From contig JBKOZS010000341.1 in assembly GCA_046726015.1 (NCBI GenBank), positions 1 to 37,457 on the forward strand: a stretch of 37,457 nucleotides of DNA, given 5' to 3'. The notes under the pieces were generated by a model. The model worked only from the letters and a program-made list of their open reading frames with translations. It searched no databases and was not told the origin of the DNA. The position numbers and the translations under genes were made by a program. The DNA is from QHWT01 sp046726015. Its GTDB lineage: Bacteria; Acidobacteriota; Vicinamibacteria; Vicinamibacterales; 2-12-FULL-66-21. The first letter of the stretch is position 1. Every line of letters starts with the position of its first letter. Shown here piece by piece: positions 8,656-16,721 of this stretch.

Positions 8656-9721
8656 ACGCGCTCTCCAGGAGTGCCGCGAAATAGCCGGCGCACTGCCGCA
8701 CGTCGTACTCGCGTTCGACGACACCGCGGCCGCGCGCGCCCATCTCGATGCGCCGTATTGGCTGTGTCGTCAACGCGGCGATCGCAGTCGCAAGGGCCTC
8801 GACGTTGCGGGGCGGCACGACAAGACCGGTCTTTCCCTGGCGTACCGCCGATGTGATAGCACCCACGTCGGTGCCGATCACGGCGCGTCCGCTGGCCATC
8901 GCCTCGAGCACGACGTTTGGGAGGCCGTCGCGGTCGCCGCTCGCGTCGACCACGGATGGGACGACGACGGCGTGCGCCGCGGCATATTCGGCTGGTAGCG
9001 CGGCATGTGTGTAGGCGCCTGCCAGCGTGATCCGGTCCCCCACGCCACGCGCGCGAATCTGATCGTCGAGTTGGTGCCGAAGCGGCCCATCGCCGACGAT
9101 GCGCAGCGTTGCGTTCGTGCAAATTGACATCGCGTCGATGAGGAACTCGAATCCCTTCTTCTCGACGAGGCGTCCGATCGCGAGAAGACGAAATGGTCCT
9201 TCCGCCGGGGCGGGCATGACCCGGAACCGTTCCAGATCAACGCCGTGCGGGACGAGATGCGCGTGGCTCCCAACGCGCCGCAGATCGCCTGCCGTATCGA
9301 CATTGCAGGCAATGACGCACGTGGCGCGCCCGGCGCGATACGATAGTGCCGTCGGTTCGGTCTTCCTCACGTCCCGCGCGTGCACACTGAACCCGAAGGG
9401 AAGACCCAGCCGTTCGGCCGCCGACATGGCAACCTCGCCCGGCGTATGCGCGAAGTAGGCATGAACGCCGGACACGCCTGAGCCCGCGAGGCGCCGCGCA
9501 ACCGCGGCCCCCTGCATCTGCGGCGTGCCGGGCTCGAGCATCTCCATGCGTGGGAGCAACGGCGCGACGCCCGGCTGCACCGGCCCATCGTCGCCGGCCT
9601 TCGTGGCGAAGATGCGCGCCAGCACACCACGCTCCTCGAGCGCGAGCAGTTCGTTAATCGCGAACGTTTCCGATCGGCGCGGAAACCCGCTGACGACGAC
9701 GGCAATCTGCGCGCGAGTCAT
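8648..9721 (-). CDS. GT4-family glycosyltransferase
   Basis: A 357-residue GT-B retaining transferase. The N-terminal domain starts VVVSGFPRRSETFAINELL (8-26) and has HAYFAHTPGE (87-96). The C-terminal donor site shows GRLVEKKGF (183-191) and DGLPNVVLEAMASG (265-278), where Asp replaces the first Glu of the usual EX7E. The opening resembles exopolysaccharide transferases of the colanic-acid/amylovoran type. The start ATG overlaps the upstream stop as TGATG. Its likely role is adding one sugar to the operon's glycan on the cytoplasmic face of the membrane. Confidence 0.88.
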   Translation of the reverse strand: MTRAQIAVVVSGFPRRSETFAINELLALEERGVLARIFATKAGDDGPVQPGVAPLLPRMEMLEPGTPQMQGAAVARRLAGSGVSGVHAYFAHTPGEVAMSAAERLGLPFGFSVHARDVRKTEPTALSYRAGRATCVIACNVDTAGDLRRVGSHAHLVPHGVDLERFRVMPAPAEGPFRLLAIGRLVEKKGFEFLIDAMSICTNATLRIVGDGPLRHQLDDQIRARGVGDRITLAGAYTHAALPAEYAAAHAVVVPSVVDASGDRDGLPNVVLEAMASGRAVIGTDVGAITSAVRQGKTGLVVPPRNVEALATAIAALTTQPIRRIEMGARGRGVVEREYDVRQCAGYFAALLESAYA

Positions 9722-10968
9722 CAGGCGCTCACCCCGAGCATTCGATGTACGCGCTCGCGAATGCGCGCGAGGCCTTCCATGTCGACCGCACGCGCGCTGG
9801 ATACGGGGGCGACCAACGCCTCGTGCACGGAGGCGAGGAGCGCGCCGGGCGTGAGCGCCGCTGGTTCGACGACGCGGAAGCAGCCGCGCGCCGCGAGCCG
9901 CCGCGCGCGAATCAGCTGCTCCTGCGCCGGTTCCGGGCGCGGCACCAGCACGCCTCGCACGCCAGCCGTCAGCAGTTCACACACCGTGTTGTAACCAGCC
10001 ATCGTCACGACGACATCGGCGGCCTGGTAGCGCCGGGTGATGTTCGGTTCGAAATCCACGAACTCGACGTCGCCGCGGCCGCGGACCAGCGCACGCAATG
10101 CGTCGACCGACTCGGAATCGATCTGCGGGCCGATCACGATCGTGCTGAGCAGCGCGTGCTCCGGGCTCGACCTGAGGTCGGCAAGATACGCGCGGATCAG
10201 GTGCCGGCCGTCCTCGGCGCCTCCCGAGGTGACGAGCACGCGCGGCACGCCGTCGTGCGGCCGCGGTGGGACCGCCGCGCGGTGCAGGTATCCGCAGTAC
10301 CGTGTCTTGCTCGCGACTTCGCGAGGAAAGCCGTACTCCGCGACCGCATCGAACACGCTGGGCGAGCCGTAGATCCAGATCTCGTCGTAGTACTTCGCCA
10401 TCACGTCGAAGCTGCCGTTCTCGCAGAGCGCCCGCCTCGTGACCGGCGGCGCATCGAGAATGTCGCGAATGCCCAGCACCAGGCGCGGCCGCTGCGGCAA
10501 GCGGTGCAGGGCCTTCAGCGCCGGCAGCAGTTCGCCGTCGATGCCGGCGGCGCGCTTGTCGACGATCATCAGGTCCGGACGGAAGGCGAGGACAGACTGC
10601 TTCAGGATCGCGCTGCGCGTTTCGCGAACTTCAGCGGAGTAGTCCGCGAGAAACCGCGGCCCGTAGCGTTCCGCCGAGATCCGGTTGACGCTGGGCAGCT
10701 TCACATAGTCCATCTGCCGCGGCAGAGAGAACGCATCAACCATCGGCGAGCCGGTGACGAGCAGAATGGCGGCCCGCGGATACTCGGAGGCGAACAGTTC
10801 GCCGAGCAGCAGCGAACGGCGAATGTTGCCCAGCCCGAAGGTGTCGTGTGAATACAGCAGGATCTTCGGCCGCTCGTGCCCGGCGACCCATGCGACCGCC
10901 TGCGTGGCGTTCGCGCCGTCGATGCCGCCGATGCGAGGCTTCGGCCCCGTCGCCCGGGAACTAATCAT
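9721..10968 (-). CDS. COG4671-type glycosyltransferase (MurG-like), first gene of glycan operon
   Basis: 415 residues from ATG 10968; the 41 residues open before it are not family-like. The first loop is LLYSHDTFGLGNIRR (37-51), where Asn replaces the His of the usual GxGH. The donor-site region VTMAGYNTVCELLTAGVRG (about 321-339) and the PxPExxQEQLIRARRL segment fit the predicted glycosyltransferase family COG4671. No strong ribosome-binding site is visible. The 180 bases upstream hold a hairpin and a TATATT-like box near 11037-11042 without a convincing -35. It ends in a TGATG overlap with the GT4 gene. It may be read through from the protease operon upstream, on the same strand. Confidence 0.82.
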   Translation of the reverse strand: MISSRATGPKPRIGGIDGANATQAVAWVAGHERPKILLYSHDTFGLGNIRRSLLLGELFASEYPRAAILLVTGSPMVDAFSLPRQMDYVKLPSVNRISAERYGPRFLADYSAEVRETRSAILKQSVLAFRPDLMIVDKRAAGIDGELLPALKALHRLPQRPRLVLGIRDILDAPPVTRRALCENGSFDVMAKYYDEIWIYGSPSVFDAVAEYGFPREVASKTRYCGYLHRAAVPPRPHDGVPRVLVTSGGAEDGRHLIRAYLADLRSSPEHALLSTIVIGPQIDSESVDALRALVRGRGDVEFVDFEPNITRRYQAADVVVTMAGYNTVCELLTAGVRGVLVPRPEPAQEQLIRARRLAARGCFRVVEPAALTPGALLASVHEALVAPVSSARAVDMEGLARIRERVHRMLGVSA

Positions 10969-11092
10969 GGTGATGAACTCGCAGACCAATCGCGGGATCG
11001 CTGTGCTACAAGAGAGGGGTGTGCGCTGCAGTCGAAAAATATAGGGAGCAGGCGCACACGTCGCGCGCAAAATTCCTGCGGGTACGTGCAAA

Positions 11093-11127
11093 CGCGCACA
11101 CCGCCAACGACGCCGACGATGTGCGCG
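11093..11127 (-). terminator. Hairpin after the subtilase gene, possible terminator
   Basis: Eight perfect pairs (CGCGCACA against TGTGCGCG) close a 19-base loop 21 bases past the subtilase stop. On the minus strand the stem is followed by GTTTGC, a poor U-tract, so termination may be partial and the glycan operon could be read through. Confidence 0.3.
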
Positions 11128-11148
11128 TGCGGACCGGTAGAAGGAGCG

Positions 11149-12495
11149 TTACTTGAGAGCGCGTTGCAACGCCGTCCAGAGATCCAATCGCCCCTCGCCC
11201 ATGTCCTGCCCAATCCGCTTCGCGCGAGAAAGCGCTTCCTCTGCGTTGGTTGGTTCAATGCCGGGTACGACCTGCACCACGAGCGCCGCTGCGCCGGACA
11301 CGAGCGCAGCGCTGAACGAGGTGCCCCACACCGCGGCATAGCGTCCGCCCGGGAAGGCGGTGATCAATCCCTCGCCTGGCGCGGCCAGCTGCACCAGGCC
11401 GTTGCCGTAATTCGAAAACGTGCTGCGTCGATCGAGGTTGTTGGTCGACCCGACGCCAATCACGTGACGGAACGCGGACGGAAACACCAGCGTCTCCTCG
11501 CCGCTGTTGCCGGCCGCCGCGACGCAGATCACATCGTGCTCGTTCGCGTAATTGATCGCGCGCAACAGCTCGGCGGACCAGTTCTCCAGGCTGAAGCTCA
11601 TGTTGATCACGTTCGCGCCGTGATCGACCGCGTAGTAGATTGCGCGCTCGATGTTGAAGACATCGCCCGAGCCGTCCGGCCCGAACGTCGTCAGCGGCAT
11701 GATCCGCGCGGTGGGCGCGACGAGCCGCACCAGACCCGCCACCATCGTACCGTGGCCGAACGCGGCCGGCAGACCCTCACCCTCGAGAATCGCCGCGGTG
11801 GACTGCTCCAGGATCGCGGCAGTGGACTGATTGACCCGCGCCGCCCGGAACGGTTCACCGGGCTGCTGCATCTCGAGGATCGCGGCGGTCGACTGCGAGA
11901 CGCTGCTCAGATCGGACGTGATCGGCACCTGATTGCGGAGGAAGTCGAACCCGGGCACGATCGCGCCCGCCAGCACCGGGTGATCGACGTCGATCCCGGT
12001 GTCGATGATGGCGACAATCCCGCCGCCCGTGGCGAACAGCGCATGGGCGTCGACCGCGCGGATGATCGTCGCGGCCGGCTGGAACGCATATCCACGCCAG
12101 ACACTTGGCCCCCAGTACGGAATGAGCGTGCGATCGGGCAGCGTTTCAAGGATGGCGGCCGTCGACTGGGCGAGACGCGGGCGGCGCGTCTCGGGAATCG
12201 TCACCGCGTGGTTTCTCTCGAACGACACGACCGCCGTGTCGCTGTTCACGTCCTGGACAACGCCCGGCACCTCTGTCGGCGTGGTCACAAGGTACACGCC
12301 CACCGGGGCTTCTGTCGTCTCGGGGTGAATCTCGGTCAGAATCGACAGACTGTGGCGAGACGCCACGAGCGCGCTGTCTCCCGGCGCGGTGCGCAGGATG
12401 AATTGCTGCGGAATCTCCTGCGATTGTGCGGCCGCCAGCGGCATCATCGCGAGTGCGACGAGGGCCGTCAGCAGCATGAATCGCAGCTTCCGCAT
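11149..12495 (-). CDS. Secreted subtilisin-like (S8) serine protease with four QSTAAILE repeats
   Basis: 448 residues. A signal peptide MRKLRFMLLTALVALAMMPL with AAA-Q cleavage leads to a short propeptide-like region (about 25-105). The S8 domain has Asp165 (AIIDTGID), His248 (FGHGTMVAGL), oxyanion Asn330 (AAAGNSGEE) and Ser393 (GTSFSAALVSGAAAL), so all catalytic residues are present. The octapeptide QSTAAILE occurs at 110-117, 201-208, 223-230 and 231-238. The first lies between propeptide and catalytic domain; the other three fill an insert between catalytic Asp and His. I start at ATG 12495, which has AAGAGG six bases upstream; the frame is open to 12531. It is the last gene of the sigma-CHAT-regulator-protease operon, ten bases after the regulator. 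Substrate and repeat function are unknown. Confidence 0.93.
   Translation of the reverse strand: MRKLRFMLLTALVALAMMPLAAAQSQEIPQQFILRTAPGDSALVASRHSLSILTEIHPETTEAPVGVYLVTTPTEVPGVVQDVNSDTAVVSFERNHAVTIPETRRPRLAQSTAAILETLPDRTLIPYWGPSVWRGYAFQPAATIIRAVDAHALFATGGGIVAIIDTGIDVDHPVLAGAIVPGFDFLRNQVPITSDLSSVSQSTAAILEMQQPGEPFRAARVNQSTAAILEQSTAAILEGEGLPAAFGHGTMVAGLVRLVAPTARIMPLTTFGPDGSGDVFNIERAIYYAVDHGANVINMSFSLENWSAELLRAINYANEHDVICVAAAGNSGEETLVFPSAFRHVIGVGSTNNLDRRSTFSNYGNGLVQLAAPGEGLITAFPGGRYAAVWGTSFSAALVSGAAALVVQVVPGIEPTNAEEALSRAKRIGQDMGEGRLDLWTALQRALK
11782..12168 (-). repeat. Four copies of a 24-base unit coding QSTAAILE inside the subtilase gene
   Basis: Copies lie at 12168-12145, 11895-11872, 11829-11806 and 11805-11782; the last two are in direct tandem. 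All four encode exactly Gln-Ser-Thr-Ala-Ala-Ile-Leu-Glu, but the third base varies at every codon except Gln. Every difference is synonymous. That points to selection on the peptide, not a recent DNA duplication. Confidence 0.95.
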
Positions 12496-12505
12496 GGCAA
12501 ACCTC

Positions 12506-13177
12506 TTACGTTTCACGTCGGGCACTTTCACGATTCGAAGGAGACTCGAGCAGACGCGAAAGCGGCAGGTCGAGTCCCGTTTGCTCCCCGAGTAAGATTC
12601 GAAGCCGCATATGCGCGTGGACGTCGTAGTGCAAATGAAATTCGCCGAATGAATTCACCGGTGGCCGCGCGACGACGCAGCGACGATCCAGCAGCAAGAC
12701 CGATACCGCCTGCGATGGGGTGATCGCGTCCGGTGCGGTGCGCGGCGCGACCTGTCCAACGATCGACACCCGGCGCGCGCCGTGTTCTCGGTCAATGCGC
12801 AGATCGATGAAGAAGTCACCCGCGCGGTAGAGAACATGACGTGTCACGCTATTGCTGCCGCGCACACCCGCGGGCAATGGTTGTCGCAAGCTGTCGAAAA
12901 TCAAGCGCGATATTACACGGTGCGTCAGCGGTTCGACCCGGCGTGGTGCGATCGCAAAGATCTCCACCGCGCGCGCGACTACATCGACTGGGGGATCCCA
13001 CTGCGGCTCCGCGCGCGCCGTGGATGCGATGTTGCGGTGCAGCGTCACGACGCGCTCACACCGCGCGCAGCCCGAGGTCAGGTGCCGCTCGATCCGCTGC
13101 CGCGCCGCCGGCGCTGACACACCCCGCACGAAATCGGCCGCATCTGCCGCAGTCAGATGTTTAACCAATCGACTCAT
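12506..13177 (-). CDS. Zinc-finger anti-sigma-like regulator with C-terminal beta-rich domain
   Basis: 223 residues with no signal peptide or membrane segment. The N-terminus (1-50) is helical, with RHLTSGCARCERV (31-43): His32, Cys37 and Cys40 resemble the zinc site of ZAS/zf-HC2 anti-sigma factors, though with four residues between His and the first Cys instead of the usual three. A linker follows, then a beta-rich domain (about 110-210) with VSIVGQV, VLLLDRR, NSFGEFHLHY and RLRILL. That pattern is like the carboxypeptidase-regulatory or prealbumin-like fold. It sits 80 bases after the CHAT gene and 10 before the subtilase. Partner to the ECF sigma at 16116-16721 is the natural inference; a scaffold for the CHAT protein is the alternative. 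Confidence 0.65.
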   Translation of the reverse strand: MSRLVKHLTAADAADFVRGVSAPAARQRIERHLTSGCARCERVVTLHRNIASTARAEPQWDPPVDVVARAVEIFAIAPRRVEPLTHRVISRLIFDSLRQPLPAGVRGSNSVTRHVLYRAGDFFIDLRIDREHGARRVSIVGQVAPRTAPDAITPSQAVSVLLLDRRCVVARPPVNSFGEFHLHYDVHAHMRLRILLGEQTGLDLPLSRLLESPSNRESARRET

Positions 13178-13257
13178 CCTTTATCGCCCTGAAGATGAAA
13201 CGCTCAAACGTGAGGGGAGCCAACATCACCGAAAGATATAGGGGAGGAAAGGAAAAA

Positions 13258-16119
13258 TTAAGTGTCGTTCCGCCATCTCTCACGGGCGCCAATCAGCACA
13301 AATGGCGCCCAGTGATAGGGATGCGGGTCTTCTTCGCGCGTCGCGAGCATCGCGTCGCGGAGCGCGGCGGCCCGGTCCGGCGTCTGGCGCAGCCTCTTGT
13401 AAAAGCGCCCCATCAGGCTGGCGGTACTCCGGTCGTTGACGTCCCACAGGGACACGAGGACGGACTGGGCCCCCGCGTAGAGCCAGCCCCGCACGAGCCC
13501 GAGCAGCTCATCGCCGCCGATCAGGGCGTTCAGCCCGGTGCCGCAGCCGCTCAACGTGACGAGCTCGGCGGAAATCCGCAGGTCATACAGGTCGAACAGA
13601 CTGAGCGGCGCGTCCCCCAGCTGGATCGCCGAGAACATCGGATTGTCCACGCGGAAGGCGGCATGCGTGGCGATGTGGATGATGCCGCTTCGCGGCGCTT
13701 CGTGCTGGAGCCGCGCGACGGTTGCGCGGCGTCCTTTGAACACACGCGCGCGCGGGAGCGCCGCCGCGACCGCGTTCACCTCCGCGTCGATAAATGGCGT
13801 CGCCTCGTCGGACACGCCCAGCACAAGTGACGTGTGCCGCTCGGCGCCGCGCTTCTGCCGACACAGGTGCAGCACGCTCGCGCTCGGCGCGTAACACATG
13901 GGCGCCGAGTCAATCAGGTATCGGGTGCCATCGTGTAACGCGTGAAACGGGACGTAGTGCAGGAACCCGTGCGGCACGATGATCAGGGACCGCCCATCGA
14001 GGCGATCGCGCACCGGCGCGATTAGCCCGTCGAACAGGCCCTGGAGGTGTGCCGTCGTTGCCGCCGCGATAACGGGCGCAAACTGTCGTTGATACTCAGG
14101 GCCGAGCCGAAACTTCGACAGCTGGAACTGGAGCAGCTGCGCGTGCTCGCGAACCGCCTCGACGCTTCCGAGTGGCGCGATCTCGAAGGCATGCGGCCCG
14201 ATCAAGCACGCGCAGATCGTGCCGCGAGCAGCGTAGTACTCGACGACGATTTCGTTGGCTGCAAGCGAGGCCTGCACGGCGGACAGATCGATCGTGCCCG
14301 CGTTCTGGAGCGCCGCATACTCGGTGTCTTCCACGCGGATGTGGGTAAGGGCCCGCGCGATCTCGTTTTCGAGCTGCCGCGCCCGTGCGCGCAGCGCTTC
14401 GACACGAGTGCGTGACTGGTCGGCGCTCAATTCCCGAATGTCGATCTCGCGATAGCACCAGTTCAGCGACTCGCGCAGTTGATGAAGCCGCCGCACGGAG
14501 ACCCGCGCCCCGGCGCTGCGCGCCGACATCGCGCGCGCGCGGAACGCGATCAGATCGGCGAGGCTTCGCGACTTCGCCTGCTCGATGAACGTGAACGCGC
14601 CGCCCCGGCTCACTCTCGGACCGCCGGCTAGCGCGAAGGCCACGAGACTCTCGTAGACAACGAGCTTGTCCTTCAGAAATGCGATCTTGATCTCGTCGGC
14701 GCGCAGGTCCGTCCGAAGGGTCTCGAGCCACGCGTGGGCATCGAGGTAGGCGTCGGCTGCCGCATCGGCGCGCCCCATCGCCTCGGCGATCTGTCCGCGC
14801 ACGAAGCTGGCCTGGAACCGCAGCGCCGGCGCCTGCGTCGTCACCAGGCGCTCGAGCGCTGCGTGACACCAGCGTTCGGCGACGGCCGCGTCGCCGCGGC
14901 GCAACGCGCCGCGCGCGAGCACGAGCTCGGCAAGCGCCGCTTTCGCGACGAGTCCCGTCTCGAGGAAGACGAGCTGCGCGGCCTCCGCCAGCTCGCGCGC
15001 CTCGTGCAGGCGCTCCTCATCGACGAGGACGATCGCCTCGTACAGATCGATCATTGCGAGCCACGGCCGGTTGTGCTCTCGGCGGAACCGTTGCCGGGCA
15101 TGCGCGAAGTGGTGCAGCGCCAAGTCTCGTTCTCCCGACTGTGTCGCCGCAATCGCCAGCCATGTGAGCGCCTTGGCCGCCTCGTAATGCATCCCGAGCT
15201 CGTCGAAGCGCGAGAATGCCTGGCGTCCGAGCCGCGCCCCCTCCTCGGTGAGGTTCAACTCCAGCGACAGCTCCGATTGATCGAGATCGCAGAGCGCCTG
15301 GTGATACCGATCGCCGAGCCGCGCGCACCGGCGCCGCGTCGCCTCGTACAACTCGATCGCCTGCGAGTACTCGCCGCGGAGGTAATACAGGTACGCGATG
15401 TTGTAGTCTGCTTCGGCAACCAGGAGCGGGAGCGTGTGCCGTTCGCTGTACCGGCGCGCGTGCTGGTAAGTGGCGAGCGCCTCATCGAAGTGATTCAGGC
15501 TGATGAGGCAGACCGCCAGGTTCCGTAACGCAATGGCAACGTCGTTCGGCGCCCCGACCCGCACCAGCGTCCGATGCGCGCGGCGGTACAAGGCCAGCGC
15601 CTCTTCAAAGCGATCCTGACGATAAAGGACGTTGGCAAAGTTGGAATCGAGCCGCGCGAGGCGCAGCCGATCGCCAGCACGCTCGAAGATCGCGCGGGCC
15701 TGCCGCGCCCAGGCCTGCGCCGTGGCATACCGGCCGAGATAAATGAGCGCTTGGAGCCCGCCGCTGCGCGTGATGGCTTCTTCGAGCGTCTGGCGCGTCT
15801 TGCGAAAGCGCGCGATTGCCGCTTGATAGGCGACGACTGCTGCTTCGTAACGTCCTTCGAGCAGGAAGATATGCCCCTTCGCGCGCAGCGCTCGACCGGC
15901 CGCATGATCGCTGCCGATCGAGGCGGCGAGCCACTCGGCGGTTTCGGCGAGGCGCTGCGCCTGCGGGAGGTCGACGCGTCCGCGGATCGGCACCAAATCG
16001 GTGAGACGCTCGAGGAATGCCACGTTTCGCGGCACCTTCGATCGGTCGAGGGCGCGGCGACGCACGATCGCATCGGGGGTCGTCGCCAGGGTCTCGATGA
16101 GACGATCCGCGGCCGTCAC
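13258..16119 (-). CDS. TPR-CHAT domain protein, predicted caspase-like cysteine protease
   Basis: 953 residues. The N-terminal half (about 30-470) is a run of TPR-like helical pairs (LEGRYEAAVVAYQAAI, QDRFEEALALYRRAHRTL, LNHFDEALATYQHARRY, RGEYSQAIELYEATRR). A charged coiled-coil-like stretch follows (about 535-590). The C-terminal CHAT domain has HGFLHYVPFHAL (717-728), the catalytic His819 (HIATHAAF) and Cys859 (TLSGCGTG). CHAT proteins belong to the caspase/separase clan; the TPR-CHAT Csx29 of type III-E CRISPR cleaves a regulator bound to a sigma factor. The GTG at 16119 overlaps the sigma stop as GTGA, so I start there; the frame is open to 16278. There is no signal peptide, so it is cytoplasmic. 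The 80 bases after it are AT-richer and may hold a promoter. Confidence 0.92.
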   Translation of the reverse strand: MTAADRLIETLATTPDAIVRRRALDRSKVPRNVAFLERLTDLVPIRGRVDLPQAQRLAETAEWLAASIGSDHAAGRALRAKGHIFLLEGRYEAAVVAYQAAIARFRKTRQTLEEAITRSGGLQALIYLGRYATAQAWARQARAIFERAGDRLRLARLDSNFANVLYRQDRFEEALALYRRAHRTLVRVGAPNDVAIALRNLAVCLISLNHFDEALATYQHARRYSERHTLPLLVAEADYNIAYLYYLRGEYSQAIELYEATRRRCARLGDRYHQALCDLDQSELSLELNLTEEGARLGRQAFSRFDELGMHYEAAKALTWLAIAATQSGERDLALHHFAHARQRFRREHNRPWLAMIDLYEAIVLVDEERLHEARELAEAAQLVFLETGLVAKAALAELVLARGALRRGDAAVAERWCHAALERLVTTQAPALRFQASFVRGQIAEAMGRADAAADAYLDAHAWLETLRTDLRADEIKIAFLKDKLVVYESLVAFALAGGPRVSRGGAFTFIEQAKSRSLADLIAFRARAMSARSAGARVSVRRLHQLRESLNWCYREIDIRELSADQSRTRVEALRARARQLENEIARALTHIRVEDTEYAALQNAGTIDLSAVQASLAANEIVVEYYAARGTICACLIGPHAFEIAPLGSVEAVREHAQLLQFQLSKFRLGPEYQRQFAPVIAAATTAHLQGLFDGLIAPVRDRLDGRSLIIVPHGFLHYVPFHALHDGTRYLIDSAPMCYAPSASVLHLCRQKRGAERHTSLVLGVSDEATPFIDAEVNAVAAALPRARVFKGRRATVARLQHEAPRSGIIHIATHAAFRVDNPMFSAIQLGDAPLSLFDLYDLRISAELVTLSGCGTGLNALIGGDELLGLVRGWLYAGAQSVLVSLWDVNDRSTASLMGRFYKRLRQTPDRAAALRDAMLATREEDPHPYHWAPFVLIGARERWRNDT

Positions 16120-16721
16120 GGCCCGAACCCCGCACGGCCGAGCGCGCGCTCGAGTTTCTTGAGGCAACGTCCACGAATGAAGCCGATGGATCCGGTCGCG
16201 AGGCCCAGGCGCCGCGCGACCTCGGCATAGGCCAGCGGCGGATCCTCGTAAAAGAGCAGCCGGATCATTTCCCGGCATCGCAGCGGCAGCGCCGCGATCG
16301 CGTCACGCAATGCCTGCTCGCGCTCGGCCGCTTCGAGGATCTCGGGGGCCACCCGCTCCTCGCCACGCGACAGATCCGCCTCGATCTGATCTCCCTCGCG
16401 GGCGGCGCGCTTGCGGACCCGTTGTTTCCAGTGAAATGCCTGGTGCGCGGTGACGGAGATCAGCCAGGACCGAAGGCTTTCGACTTTGCGGAGTCGCGGC
16501 AACTCCGCATACAGCTCGAGACACACGGCCTGAAAGATGTCGGCGGCGTCGGCAGGCTGCGCGCCGTAGCGGGTGGGAATGGAATAAATGAGCCGACGGT
16601 AGCGATGAATGAGGACGGACCACGCTTCCTGATCCCCCTCACGACAGGCGTCAATCAGACGCGCATCGTCCCACTCTTCCCGGTTCGGCCGCCGCAGTTC
16701 CTTCTGAATGCGTGCTGGCAT
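16116..16721 (-). CDS. ECF-type sigma-70 family RNA polymerase sigma factor
   Basis: 201 residues with only regions 2 and 4. Region 2 (about 21-100) has ARLIDACREGDQEAWSVLIH, DAADIFQAVCLELY and the -10 recognition helix LRSWLISVTAHQAFHWKQR. Region 4 (about 135-195) has ALPLRCREMIRLLFYEDPPL and the helix-turn-helix AYAEVARRLGLATGSIGFIR. The ATG at 16721 shares TGATG with the stop of the peptide-binding-protein gene, and its own stop overlaps the CHAT start as GTGA. It is therefore translationally linked to both. The frame is open far upstream, but that is an out-of-frame shadow. No promoter of the GGAAC-N16-GTC type was recognised nearby. Confidence 0.9.
   Translation of the reverse strand: MPARIQKELRRPNREEWDDARLIDACREGDQEAWSVLIHRYRRLIYSIPTRYGAQPADAADIFQAVCLELYAELPRLRKVESLRSWLISVTAHQAFHWKQRVRKRAAREGDQIEADLSRGEERVAPEILEAAEREQALRDAIAALPLRCREMIRLLFYEDPPLAYAEVARRLGLATGSIGFIRGRCLKKLERALGRAGFGP

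Noticed and set aside
10876..12723. 615-codon plus-strand frame
   Set aside because: Antisense to the subtilase and glycosyltransferase; no recognisable domain.
13178..13257. ECF-type promoter between CHAT and regulator genes
   Set aside because: The gap is AT-richer and has TATATC, but I found no matching GGAAC-like -35 with proper spacing.
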